13,729 nucleotides of DNA, from assembly GCA_934317205.1 (NCBI GenBank), contig CAKREL010000067.1:1-13729 (forward strand), given 5' to 3'. This DNA comes from an uncultured Eubacterium sp. GTDB lineage: Bacteria > Bacillota > Clostridia > Lachnospirales > Lachnospiraceae. The notes under the pieces were generated by a model that made no database searches, had not been told where the DNA came from, and worked only from the letters and a program-made list of their open reading frames with translations. Every line of letters begins with the position of its first letter. Within the stretch, counting starts at the first letter, position 1. Both the position numbers and the translations under genes were made by a program. This document shows, in pieces, positions 6,329-13,721 of the stretch.

Positions 6329-6335
6329 AAGGAGG
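6329..6335 (+). promoter_or_regulatory. Ribosome binding site that decides the start of the flippase-like gene
   Basis: AAGGAGG lies 10 nt before the GTG at 6346. The upstream in-frame ATG at 6322 has no purine-rich site and would place this motif inside the coding region, so GTG is preferred. Confidence 0.7.
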
Positions 6336-6345
6336 ACAGACATTC

Positions 6346-7335
6346 GTGAAAAATAAAAAATTACTGGCAAAGCTGATTTTTGTGGCGATTCTGCTTCTGA
6401 TTATCTGGTATACCTTTCGGGATTCTGCGGGCGATATCATAGTACAGCTTCAGAAGACATCTCCAGCTGTGCTGGCCTCAATTATGGCAGCAACGGTGGT
6501 ATACCATTTGTTTGAGGCCTGGATCACTTATTCGCTGGCACGCAGATATAATCCGAAATTCAAATACAGGGAAGCAGTTTATTGTGCATTTAACTGTTCT
6601 TTTTACCGCTTATCAACGCTTGGCAGTGGCTCTGGTGTGGCAGCTATTGTTTACCTGGGAAAAAAGGGAGTAGGATATTCTGAGGCAACCGGCTTATATA
6701 TGATTCAGTATATGATGCATAAGGTCAGTGTGGCGCTGTTCAGTGGATTTTTATTTGTACTCAACTGGGCAGTAATGTCACAAAATTATAAAGAATATGG
6801 TGTGTATCTCGGACTGGCATATTTGCTTACGGCATTGATCAGTATAGGATTGATCATATTTGCGGTTTCTTCAAAGTCGCATCGGCTGATCCTGTGGATC
6901 GTACGCCGGTTTAATAAAAGTGGAAGACTGACACCGGTACTGACAAAGCTGGAGCAAAGTTGTGATATTATGGAGAAGTCCACATCCAAATTGCTGAAGG
7001 ATGTACCGTCATTGATTGCCATGCTTTTGAAAAATATGGCAAAATTATGTTTCTGGTATTGTATACCATTTCTGATCCTGTTTGGAACAAATGAGATCTC
7101 TGTGCTGGATTCCCTGTCAATCACTTCATTGTCGGTTATGACGGCAGCGGTAATTCCGACACCAGCGGGAATCGGAGCAGTGGAACTGATCATGACCAAT
7201 CTGTTTGCTGTGTTGGTCGGTGTGCACAAGGCAGGTGCCATCACTGTCCTTTATCGTGTGGCAACCTTTATTTTCCCATTTGTCGTTGGAGGTGTGCTGA
7301 TCCTGATTAGCAAGATGGTCCATCGACACAGGTAG
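6346..7335 (+). CDS. Flippase-like / lysylphosphatidylglycerol synthase transmembrane-domain protein
   Basis: The 329-residue product is a polytopic membrane protein with about seven or eight hydrophobic helices, the first at about 8-22 after a lysine-rich N-terminus (MKNKKLLAKL). The pattern matches the LPG synthase TM-region family (YbhN/AglD2-like): EAWITYSLARRYNPKFKYREAVYCAF near 57-82, FYRLSTLGSGSG near 87-98, a QYMMHK segment, and the C-terminal VIPTPAGIGAVELIM motif. The soluble aminoacyl-transferase domain of MprF is absent, so this is the transporter-like domain alone. Such proteins are proposed to move lipids or lipid-linked precursors across the membrane, and the cargo here is unknown. 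It starts with GTG behind AAGGAGG and lies 50 bp after the dehydrogenase, so the two may share a transcript. No terminator is seen after it. Confidence 0.82.
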   Translation: MKNKKLLAKLIFVAILLLIIWYTFRDSAGDIIVQLQKTSPAVLASIMAATVVYHLFEAWITYSLARRYNPKFKYREAVYCAFNCSFYRLSTLGSGSGVAAIVYLGKKGVGYSEATGLYMIQYMMHKVSVALFSGFLFVLNWAVMSQNYKEYGVYLGLAYLLTALISIGLIIFAVSSKSHRLILWIVRRFNKSGRLTPVLTKLEQSCDIMEKSTSKLLKDVPSLIAMLLKNMAKLCFWYCIPFLILFGTNEISVLDSLSITSLSVMTAAVIPTPAGIGAVELIMTNLFAVLVGVHKAGAITVLYRVATFIFPFVVGGVLILISKMVHRHR

Positions 7336-7365
7336 TATCACAAGTGAATCGGAAAAAAATAACTA

Positions 7366-7394
7366 TTGCATTCGAAAATAGTATGTGCTATTAT
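7366..7394 (+). promoter_or_regulatory. ribD: Promoter of the riboflavin operon
   Basis: TTGCAT (7366-7371) and TATTAT (7389-7394) are spaced by 17 bp, with an extended -10 TGC just before it. Transcription would begin about 7401, shortly before the FMN aptamer. This is the only good promoter between the membrane protein gene and the riboswitch. Confidence 0.75.
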
Positions 7395-7414
7395 GACAAC
7401 AGAAAAAGCAAAGA

Positions 7415-7566
7415 TATCTTCAGGGCAGGGTGGTCTGATCTTTCGAAAAGAAAGCAGAGAGTCCCGACCGGCGGTAAAGCCCGCGAGCGCATATGCGTTG
7501 ATTTGGTGATTTTGTTTTACAAAAAGATTCCAAAGCCGACAGTATAGTCTGGATGAAAGAAGAACA
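7415..7566 (+). ncRNA. FMN riboswitch (RFN element) aptamer with enlarged L2 and L6 arms
   Basis: The conserved RFN blocks occur in order: ATCTTCAGGGCAGGGTG at the 5' end, CCCGACCGGCGGTAAAGCCC in the middle, GATTTGGTG, then TTCCAAAGCCGACAGTATAG and TCTGGATGAAAGAAGA closing P1. Such aptamers bind FMN and switch off riboflavin genes, which fits the ribD operon downstream. Two arms differ from the compact form I know. The loop between GGGTG and CCCGACC holds about 30 nt (7433-7462), forming its own hairpin with stems TCTG/CAGA and CTTTC/GAAAG. The loop between GGTG and TTCC holds about 19 nt (7509-7527) with a TTTTG/CAAAA hairpin. The core appears intact. Confidence 0.95.
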
Positions 7567-7672
7567 AGCGAAAATAAGAGAATTAAATGAATCTGTTTCG
7601 TCGGATGCATCTGACGGATCACGATATCGGTAATAATGATTTATGAGATTTATTTAATAAAAAGATTTTCAC

Positions 7673-7705
7673 TCCCTGAGATTTATTTCTCAGGGATTTT
7701 CTTTT
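7673..7705 (+). terminator. FMN-controlled intrinsic terminator of the rib leader
   Basis: A perfect 9-bp stem, TCCCTGAGA (7673-7681) with TCTCAGGGA (7688-7696), has a 6-nt loop and is followed by TTTTCTTTT (7697-7705). It lies about 107 nt after the aptamer and about 100 nt before ribD, the position of a riboswitch expression platform. FMN binding would favour it and stop transcription. TTCAGGG at the 5' edge of the aptamer (7419-7425) could pair with CCCTGAG of the left arm as one possible antiterminator. Confidence 0.9.
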
Positions 7706-7706
7706 A

Positions 7707-7763
7707 CCATAAATGTTTGATTTGCAAGAAAAGCATAAATTGCAAAAATGCAAAGATTTATGG
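7707..7763 (+). promoter_or_regulatory. Long imperfect hairpin between rib terminator and ribD
   Basis: CCATAAAT (7707-7714) pairs with ATTTATGG (7756-7763). After one G/G mismatch, TTTG (7716-7719) pairs with CAAA (7751-7754). The loop contains further TTGCAA repeats. It forms only in transcripts that passed the terminator. It does not cover the ribosome binding site, which lies at 7789-7795. The role is unknown. Confidence 0.4.
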
Positions 7764-7773
7764 CAGCAGAAAA

Positions 7774-7795
7774 TCCCTGGAATGCTTGAAGGGAG
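7774..7795 (+). promoter_or_regulatory. ribD ribosome binding site with complementary TCCCT upstream
   Basis: AAGGGAG (7789-7795) lies 9 nt before the ribD ATG. TCCCT at 7774-7778 is exactly complementary to AGGGA within it (7790-7794), so an 11-nt-loop hairpin could hide the site. TCCCTG at 7774-7779 is also complementary to CAGGGA in the terminator's right arm. The stem is only 5 bp, so whether it forms is uncertain. Confidence 0.45.
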
Positions 7796-7804
7796 TGTTT
7801 TTTT

Positions 7805-8908
7805 ATGCAGAAAAAGGAAGAATACATGCGACGTGCACTGGAGCTGGCGCGAAAAGGAGAAGGGCATACATCTCCCAATCCTATGGTCGGCTGCGTGGTG
7901 GTCAGAGACGGACGGATCATTAGCGAGGGATATCATGAAAAATACGGAACATTTCATGCGGAACGTAATGCACTGATGCGATGTACGGAAGATACGACTG
8001 GTGCGGATCTGTATGTGACATTGGAGCCATGTTGTCACCAGGGAAAGACTCCACCGTGTACGGATATCATTATTGAGAAAAAAATTGCCAGAGTTTTTGT
8101 CGGAAGCATGGATTCAAATCCGCTGGTAGCAGGAAAAGGAGTACAGATTCTGCGAGATCACGGAATTTATGTAGAGACCGGAATTTTGGAAGAAGAATGC
8201 CTGAAGCTGAACGAAGTTTTTTATCACTATATTACGACAAAGACGCCGTTTGTTGTTATGAAATATGCAATGACGCTGGATGGAAAAATTGCCTGTGCGA
8301 CAGGAGATTCCAAATGGGTGACCGGAGAAAAGGCGCGTGAGCAGGTGCATCGGATGCGGGGACGTTACCGGGGCATTATGGCAGGAATCGGAACTGTTCT
8401 GGCAGATGATCCGATGCTTAATTGCAGAGTAGAAGGTGGTGTAAATCCAGTTCGTATCATCTGTGATTCTAATTTGCATATTCCATTAGACAGTCAGATC
8501 GTGAAAACGGCACAAGAAATCGAAACAATCGTTGCATGCAGTGCGTCAGTACTGAAGGAAGAGCGAAAACAGGAAAAAATAAATAAACTGAGAGAGGCCG
8601 GAATCCAGATCATCGGGACAGAAGGTGCACATGGAGTCAATCTGGTAGAATTGATAAAAAAACTTGGAGAGCAGAACATTGACAGTATTTTGCTGGAAGG
8701 CGGTGGTACACTAAATGCTTCTGCACTGGAAGATGGCATTGTAAATAAGGTATATGCGTATATTGCCGGAAAGCTGATTGGCGGCATGGACGCCCGCTCT
8801 CCGGTGGAAGGCATTGGAAGAGAACGTATGGCAGATGCAATTGAGCTGAAACATATGAAAATTGAGCAGCTCGGAGAAGATTTTTGTATCGTTGGATATA
8901 TCAGATGA
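7805..8908 (+). CDS. ribD: Bifunctional pyrimidine deaminase / reductase RibD
   Basis: RibD carries out the second and third steps from GTP towards riboflavin. It deaminates diaminohydroxyphosphoribosylaminopyrimidine, then reduces the ribosyl chain with NADPH. The 367-residue length is typical of the fused enzyme. The N-terminal cytidine-deaminase-like domain has the zinc motif HAE (H51, E53) and PCCHQGKTPPC, giving C76 and C85 as ligands. The reductase domain starts near 147 with PFVVMKYAMTLDGKIA and includes TGEKAREQVHRMR, GIGTVLADDPML, and LLEGGGTLNAS near the end. The ATG has AAGGGAG 9 nt upstream. It is the first gene of the rib operon, behind the FMN riboswitch, and is 64 bp from ribE. 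Confidence 0.97.
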   Translation: MQKKEEYMRRALELARKGEGHTSPNPMVGCVVVRDGRIISEGYHEKYGTFHAERNALMRCTEDTTGADLYVTLEPCCHQGKTPPCTDIIIEKKIARVFVGSMDSNPLVAGKGVQILRDHGIYVETGILEEECLKLNEVFYHYITTKTPFVVMKYAMTLDGKIACATGDSKWVTGEKAREQVHRMRGRYRGIMAGIGTVLADDPMLNCRVEGGVNPVRIICDSNLHIPLDSQIVKTAQEIETIVACSASVLKEERKQEKINKLREAGIQIIGTEGAHGVNLVELIKKLGEQNIDSILLEGGGTLNASALEDGIVNKVYAYIAGKLIGGMDARSPVEGIGRERMADAIELKHMKIEQLGEDFCIVGYIR

Positions 8909-8972
8909 GAGATGACTCCCGCTTTTTTGGAGTTACAGACAAAAAGTGCATGGAAAGAAGAAAGGGTAAGAC

Positions 8973-9635
8973 ATGTTTACAGGATTAGTGGAAGAGGTAG
9001 GAACCATTCAGAATGTGCGGCGCGGTGCCAGATCCTGTGTGTTGACCATCGGTTGTAAAACAGTGCTGGAAGGAAGCCGGATCGGCGACAGTATAGCAGT
9101 AAATGGTGTGTGCCTGACAGTTACAAGTATGGGTGGAAGTTATTATACAGCCGATGTTATGGCAGAAACAATGGATCGCAGTTCGCTGGGACAGTTAAGC
9201 TGTGGAGCAAGCGTTAATCTGGAGCGGGCGATGCCTGCAAATGGAAGATTCGGAGGTCATATCGTATCCGGTCATATCGATGGAACCGGGACGGTTCAAC
9301 GCATAGAGCCAGATGACAATGCAATCTGGTATACAATCGCAGCAAAACCAGAGCTGCTTCGTTATATCGTGGAGAAAGGATCGATCACGATCGATGGCAT
9401 CAGCCTGACGGTGGCATATGTCGATGCACATTGTTTTAAGGTATCCATTATTCCGCATACACAGCAGGTGACTGCATTACATGACCGAAAGGTTGGAGAT
9501 ATTGTGAATCTGGAATGTGATATCATTGGAAAATATGTAGAAAAACTGCTTTGCCCGACCAATGGGAAAGAGGAAGCAGATACGAAAAAAGAAAGTAAGA
9601 TCACAGAAGAATTTTTAAGAACGTATGGGTTCTGA
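8973..9635 (+). CDS. ribE: Riboflavin synthase alpha subunit
   Basis: Riboflavin synthase dismutates two molecules of 6,7-dimethyl-8-ribityllumazine into riboflavin and the ribitylaminouracil precursor. The protein opens with the diagnostic [10 protein letters not shown] and contains two homologous lumazine-binding barrels. The first carries NGVCLTV at about 44-50 and the second the matching DGISLTV at 141-147. The linker segment [11 protein letters not shown] lies at 94-104. At 220 residues it is of normal length, with a lysine/glutamate-rich tail. AAAGGG sits 6 nt before the ATG. The stop codon lies 13 bp before the ribBA start, whose ribosome binding site begins immediately after the stop. 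Some nomenclatures call this gene ribC or ribB; I use ribE. Confidence 0.96.
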   Translation: MFTGLVEEVGTIQNVRRGARSCVLTIGCKTVLEGSRIGDSIAVNGVCLTVTSMGGSYYTADVMAETMDRSSLGQLSCGASVNLERAMPANGRFGGHIVSGHIDGTGTVQRIEPDDNAIWYTIAAKPELLRYIVEKGSITIDGISLTVAYVDAHCFKVSIIPHTQQVTALHDRKVGDIVNLECDIIGKYVEKLLCPTNGKEEADTKKESKITEEFLRTYGF

Positions 9636-9636
9636 C

Positions 9637-9642
9637 AGGAGG
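9637..9642 (+). promoter_or_regulatory. ribBA: Ribosome binding site that decides the ribBA start
   Basis: A perfect AGGAGG lies 6 nt before the ATG at 9649. The in-frame ATG at 9625 lies upstream of this motif, within the ribE 3' end, and would add eight residues absent from typical RibB domains. Confidence 0.8.
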
Positions 9643-9648
9643 ATAAAA

Positions 9649-10854
9649 ATGGCTAAAGAAATTGGAAGAGTAGAAGAAGCATTGCAGGATTTACGGGATG
9701 GAAAAGTCATTCTGGTTATTGATGATCCGGACAGAGAGAATGAAGGAGATCTGATCTGTGCGGCAGAATTTGCAACACAGGAGAATGTGAATTTTATGGC
9801 GTGTGAGGCAAAGGGTCTGATCTGTATGCCGATGAGTGGGGAACTTTGCGATAAACTGGGCCTTGAGCAGATGGTAAATGTCAATACTGATAATCATTGT
9901 ACAGCATTTACAGTTTCCATCGATCATGTAGATACGACAACCGGTATTTCAGCAGCAGAGCGTTCCTACACAGCATTGAAAAGTGTAGAAGCAGATGCAA
10001 AACCGGCAGATTTCCGCAGACCTGGTCATATGTTCCCACTTCGTGCAAAAGAAGGTGGAGTGCTTGTCCGTGACGGACATACAGAGGCAACGGTAGATCT
10101 GGTAAAACTTGCCGGTCTGAAACCGTGTGGACTTTGCTGTGAGATCATGCGTGAAGATGGAACTATGATGCGCACAACGGAATTACTTGAGTTTGCGGAA
10201 AAACATGATCTTACTGTGATCACGATTGCTGATCTGATTGAATACCGTCTGCGTCACGAAAGTCTGATCCGCAGAGAAGCAGATGCAAAATTACCGACAA
10301 AATATGGTGATTTTGAAATTTACGGATATGAAAATATTTTAAATGGTGACCATCATGTGGCTCTTGTTATGGGTGACGTGACAGATGGTGAGCCGGTACT
10401 TTGCCGGGTACATTCTGAGTGCCTGACCGGTGACGTGTTTGGTTCAAGCCGTTGTGACTGTGGAGAGCAGCTGGATGCAGCTATGAAAGCAATTGCCAAA
10501 GAGGGCAGAGGTGTACTTTTATATCTGCGTCAGGAAGGCCGTGGCATTGGTCTGATCAATAAATTAAAAGCCTATGAATTGCAGGAGCAGGGTTATGATA
10601 CAGTAGAAGCCAATATTAAACTTGGATTTCCTGCAGATATGCGTGAGTATGGAGTTGGTGCACAGATTTTGCGTGATATCGGAGCAAAACGCCTGCGTCT
10701 GCTGACAAATAATCCGACAAAGATCACAGGTCTTGCAGGTTATGGTATCACGATCGAAGAGCGCGTGCCGATCCAGATTAAAGCGCAGAAATTTGACTAT
10801 TTTTACCTGAAAACAAAACAGGAAAAAATGGATCATATGACAGATTACGAATAA
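9649..10854 (+). CDS. ribBA: Bifunctional DHBP synthase / GTP cyclohydrolase II RibBA
   Basis: This 401-residue fusion supplies both starting materials of the pathway. Residues 1 to about 200 are 3,4-dihydroxy-2-butanone-4-phosphate synthase, with the metal/substrate motif [10 protein letters not shown] at 25-34 and RRPGHMFPL near 123-131. Residues from about 210 on are GTP cyclohydrolase [22 protein letters not shown] supplies the zinc cysteines C258, C269 and C271, RQEGRGIGL at 294-302 contains the catalytic arginine R298, and LTNNPTK follows. Both active sites look intact. It follows ribE closely and precedes ribH by 26 bp within one operon. The start at 9649 is chosen for the AGGAGG 6 nt upstream. 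Confidence 0.97.
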   Translation: MAKEIGRVEEALQDLRDGKVILVIDDPDRENEGDLICAAEFATQENVNFMACEAKGLICMPMSGELCDKLGLEQMVNVNTDNHCTAFTVSIDHVDTTTGISAAERSYTALKSVEADAKPADFRRPGHMFPLRAKEGGVLVRDGHTEATVDLVKLAGLKPCGLCCEIMREDGTMMRTTELLEFAEKHDLTVITIADLIEYRLRHESLIRREADAKLPTKYGDFEIYGYENILNGDHHVALVMGDVTDGEPVLCRVHSECLTGDVFGSSRCDCGEQLDAAMKAIAKEGRGVLLYLRQEGRGIGLINKLKAYELQEQGYDTVEANIKLGFPADMREYGVGAQILRDIGAKRLRLLTNNPTKITGLAGYGITIEERVPIQIKAQKFDYFYLKTKQEKMDHMTDYE

Positions 10855-10880
10855 AATTAAGAATTTAGGAGGATAAGAAA

Positions 10881-11342
10881 ATGAGAATTTTAGAAGGAAA
10901 TGTAGTAGCAGAAGGTATTAAAATCGGTATTGTAGCAGCACGTTTTAATGAGTTTATTGTATCAAAACTGGTTGGCGGTGCACAGGATGCATGCGTGCGT
11001 CACGGTGTCAAAGATGAGGATATTGATCTGGCATGGGTTCCGGGTGCATTTGAAATCCCGATCGTTGCAAAAAAAATGGCTGCTTCCGGAAAATACGATG
11101 CAGTTCTTTGCCTGGGCGCAGTAATCAAAGGATCTACCAGTCATTATGATTATGTATGTGCTGAGGTAAGTAAAGGAACCGCTATGGTAGGCCTTGAAAC
11201 CGGTGTACCGACACTCTTTGGTATTCTGACAACAGATAATATTGAGCAGGCAATTGAGCGTGCCGGTACAAAAGCCGGAAACAAGGGCTACGATGTGGCT
11301 TGTTCTGCAATTGAAATGGTAAATCTGATGAAAAATATCTAA
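10881..11342 (+). CDS. ribH: 6,7-dimethyl-8-ribityllumazine synthase (beta subunit)
   Basis: RibH condenses 5-amino-6-ribitylaminouracil with dihydroxybutanone phosphate to make the lumazine substrate of riboflavin synthase. The 153-residue length is standard. Family landmarks are the N-terminal ARFNEFI with F22, the VPGAFEIP segment with W52 just before it, and [14 protein letters not shown] with H88, the residue that aids proton transfer. The protein typically assembles into icosahedral or pentameric shells in the cytosol. AGGAGG (10867-10872) lies 8 nt before the ATG. It is the last gene of the operon; the terminator follows at 11388, inside the convergent HAD gene. Confidence 0.97.
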   Translation: MRILEGNVVAEGIKIGIVAARFNEFIVSKLVGGAQDACVRHGVKDEDIDLAWVPGAFEIPIVAKKMAASGKYDAVLCLGAVIKGSTSHYDYVCAEVSKGTAMVGLETGVPTLFGILTTDNIEQAIERAGTKAGNKGYDVACSAIEMVNLMKNI

Positions 11343-11364
11343 TCAGATGAAAAACAGGAATCAG

Positions 11365-12027
11365 TTAGTTGAATAATTGAATCACATCTGCGGCGGTCGG
11401 TACGATCGCCGCAGTTTTTTTGGCGATGTCTTCGGCAGGTACTTTTAAATCAGGGATACAGATTACCGGAATATTTGCATTATATGCAGCAGAAATGCCA
11501 TTTTCTGAATCTTCCAGTACAATTGCATCTTCCGGGCTGATATCAGCACAACGGCAGGCCATAAGGAAAATATCCGGATTTGGCTTGGAACGCGAAACCT
11601 GATCTCCACCAATAATAAAAGAAAAATATGTATCGAGTTTTGCGAGATGCAAATATTCTGCAACAATATCATGCCTGGTAGATGATGCTACACAGCATGG
11701 AATATTGTTGGCGGCAAACCAGGAAAGAAGTTCTGGGATGCCAGGTTTTACCGGAGGACCGTTACGTCGGATTTTTTCAGTTACAAGTGTGCGGCATTTC
11801 AGGCTGATTTCTTCAGCAGGGTAATCATCTCCGTAGAGTCTGTGCAGAATGTCCAGCAGCTGCTGTCCGCAGGTGCCGAGCGTGTGTATGTAATCATCTT
11901 TTTGCTGAGTATAACCGTATTCTTTCATGACGCCGTCTTTGGTTGTCATGAAAAGAAGCTCAGTGTCAAAAATGAGACCGTCCATGTCAAAAATTGCAAG
12001 TGCTGGCATTTTTAAATGTGAATTCAT
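11365..12027 (-). CDS. HAD-superfamily phosphatase, beta-phosphoglucomutase-like
   Basis: The 220-residue protein has all four HAD motifs: FDMDGLIFDTE with D14 and D16, VASSTR with S115/S116, K148 in RSKPNPDIF, and LEDSENGISAA with E172/D173. The cap after motif I is helical, and the FDMDG(L/V)IFDTE signature is that of the beta-phosphoglucomutase/YcjU/YniC group. These act on sugar phosphates or other small phosphoesters; the substrate is not readable. GGAAGG precedes the ATG at 12027. The gene is convergent with ribH, and its last codons contain the rib operon terminator. No clear promoter of its own is seen in the 95 bp upstream, which are mostly occupied by a terminator, so read-through from the symporter gene is possible. 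Confidence 0.9.
   Translation of the reverse strand: MNSHLKMPALAIFDMDGLIFDTELLFMTTKDGVMKEYGYTQQKDDYIHTLGTCGQQLLDILHRLYGDDYPAEEISLKCRTLVTEKIRRNGPPVKPGIPELLSWFAANNIPCCVASSTRHDIVAEYLHLAKLDTYFSFIIGGDQVSRSKPNPDIFLMACRCADISPEDAIVLEDSENGISAAYNANIPVICIPDLKVPAEDIAKKTAAIVPTAADVIQLFN
11388..11421 (+). terminator. Rib operon terminator, embedded in the convergent HAD gene
   Basis: An 11-bp stem (11388-11398 with 11404-11414, one G-U pair) built on CTGCGGCG/CGCCGCAG has a 5-nt loop and is followed by T7 (11415-11421). It is a strong terminator in the plus direction only, since no U-tract follows on the other strand. It lies within the last codons of the HAD phosphatase gene. Confidence 0.92.
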
Positions 12028-12062
12028 GATGTTACCTTCCTTTTTTTTGGGTTAAACGAAAT

Positions 12063-12108
12063 AAATCTGCGACAATTAATATTATTGTCGCAGATTTTTG
12101 TTTTTTTT
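12063..12108. terminator. Strong terminator between the symporter and HAD genes
   Basis: Perfect 14-bp arms (12063-12076 and 12084-12097) around AATCTGCGACAAT enclose a 7-nt loop. The plus strand follows with TTG and T8. The minus strand continues with TTTATTTCG, a weaker but usable U-tract. It most likely ends transcripts of the symporter gene and blocks antisense reading from the other side. Confidence 0.85.
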
Positions 12109-12122
12109 CAATATAAATTTGT

Positions 12123-13649
12123 TTATACGTTTTCAAATTCATCGATAATTTCCTGTGATGGCGGAGCTGTCAGCAGGCTGACAATTACGATAGCAGCTGC
12201 GGAACACAGGAACGCCGGCAGCAGTTCATAGATGCCGAGCAGTCCTCCGTGTGGTGCGATCAGGAATTTCCAGATAAATACCATGGCACCGCCGACAATC
12301 ATTCCGGCAAGAGCACCATTTCGGTTGGAACGTTTCCAGAACAGTGCAAACAACATGACTGCACCGAAGGTAGCACCAAAACCGGCCCAAGCGAAGGATA
12401 CAATACGGAAAACGGAACTGTCCGGATTGCGTGCCAGGAATACGCTGAATGCAGCAATGACCAAAACGGTGATACGTGCTATCAGCATGGATTGCTTTTT
12501 GGTGCATTTGATGCCAAAACAGTCATGCAGCAAATTCTCTGAAATACTGGAAGATGCAGCCAGAAGCTGTGAATCGGAGGTGGACATTGTACTTGCAAGA
12601 ATACCGGCAAGGATCAGACCTGCCATGAGTACAGCAAAGAATCCATGATTGCTCAGAAGAACAGCGGTTCTGACAATCAGTGTCTCGGCCTGTGAGGAAC
12701 CTTCCAGAACATCCATTGTGCCTGCTTTTGTCATTGCATTTCCAATGATACCGATAAAAATTGCAATAAACATGGAAATGACAACCCAGACGGAAGCAAT
12801 GCGTCGGGATGTTTTTAATTTATTTTCGTCTTCGATACCCATGAAACGCAGGAGGATGTGTGGCATTCCAAAGTAACCTAAGCCCCATGCCAATGTGGAT
12901 GCAATGGTCAGGCCATTGTATGGAGTAGTTCCGCCTGTTGCTGCATCATGGGACAAGGTCATACTCAGATAACCTTTTAAAGATTCAGCATTTACAATTA
13001 CAGCATCAAGTCCACCAGCCATATGTATGCCGTAGATCAGGACAACGATCAGGGCACCAGTCATAATGATACTCTGGATCAGGTCTGTAGTACTTGCTGC
13101 CAGAAAACCACCGAGAGAAGTATAAGCTACGATGATGACGGCACTCACGATCATGGCAGGCATATACGGAACGCCGAACAGTGTGGCAAACAGTTTGCCA
13201 CAGGCTGCAAATCCGGATGCGGTATACGGTACAAAGAAAATTACGATCATAATAGCTGAAATCGCCAGCAGGGAGTTACTTTTATCCCGGTAGCGGTTTG
13301 CAAAAAAGGACGGGATCGTAATAGAATTGTTTGCTTTGTGGGAATAGCGGCGCAGACGTTTTGCAACGATAAGCCAGTTTAAGTAAGTTCCAATGGCAAG
13401 TCCGATGGCGGTCCATCCCGCTTCAGCACAGCCTGACAGATATGCGACACCCGGAAGTCCCATCAGCAGCCAGCTGCTCATATCGGATGCTTCGGCACTC
13501 ATGGCTGTTACGATCGGACCGAGTTTTCGACCACCCAGATAAAAATCACTGGTGTCATTGTTTCTCTTGGAAAAAAGAACGCCAATCCATACCATAACAC
13601 CCAGATAGATAATCATGATGATCAGCATTCCAATTGTGTTTGCGTTCAT
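12123..13649 (-). CDS. putP: Sodium/proline symporter PutP (SSS family)
   Basis: This 508-residue protein has about thirteen transmembrane segments and the sodium:solute symporter fold. The PutP-specific signature SAEASDMSSWLLMGLPGVAY lies at 51-70; D56, M57, S58 and W60 correspond to residues essential for Na+ and proline binding in E. coli PutP. The second sodium-site motif, GILASTMSTSDSQLLAASSSISENL, is also present in the later half. FYLGGRKLGP after helix 1 is another family mark. It imports proline with sodium across the cytoplasmic membrane; closely related SSS carriers for other solutes are possible but less likely. AAGGAG precedes the ATG, a TTGCAG-17-TATACT promoter lies upstream, and a terminator follows. 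No proline catabolism genes are seen beside it, so uptake for osmoprotection or nutrition cannot be told apart. Confidence 0.92.
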   Translation of the reverse strand: MNANTIGMLIIMIIYLGVMVWIGVLFSKRNNDTSDFYLGGRKLGPIVTAMSAEASDMSSWLLMGLPGVAYLSGCAEAGWTAIGLAIGTYLNWLIVAKRLRRYSHKANNSITIPSFFANRYRDKSNSLLAISAIMIVIFFVPYTASGFAACGKLFATLFGVPYMPAMIVSAVIIVAYTSLGGFLAASTTDLIQSIIMTGALIVVLIYGIHMAGGLDAVIVNAESLKGYLSMTLSHDAATGGTTPYNGLTIASTLAWGLGYFGMPHILLRFMGIEDENKLKTSRRIASVWVVISMFIAIFIGIIGNAMTKAGTMDVLEGSSQAETLIVRTAVLLSNHGFFAVLMAGLILAGILASTMSTSDSQLLAASSSISENLLHDCFGIKCTKKQSMLIARITVLVIAAFSVFLARNPDSSVFRIVSFAWAGFGATFGAVMLFALFWKRSNRNGALAGMIVGGAMVFIWKFLIAPHGGLLGIYELLPAFLCSAAAIVIVSLLTAPPSQEIIDEFENV

Positions 13650-13692
13650 AAAATCAATCTCCTTTATTACGTTACTTCAACAAATTTCTGCC

Positions 13693-13721
13693 AGTATAAC
13701 ATGAATAAAAACAGACTGCAA
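13693..13721 (-). promoter_or_regulatory. putP: Promoter of putP
   Basis: On the minus strand TTGCAG (13721-13716) and TATACT (13698-13693) are spaced by exactly 17 bp. Transcription would start about 35 bp before the start codon, leaving room for the AAAGGAG site. Confidence 0.6.

Noticed and set aside
6322..6345. ATG start at 6322 for the flippase-like gene
   Set aside because: The AAGGAGG motif lies downstream of it and serves the GTG at 6346.
8915..8933. ACTCC/GGAGT hairpin between ribD and ribE as a terminator
   Set aside because: The T-tract is in the loop rather than after the stem, so it cannot act as an intrinsic terminator; the stem is short.
9625..9648. Longer ribBA overlapping ribE
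   Set aside because: The AGGAGG immediately before 9649 makes that ATG the clear start.
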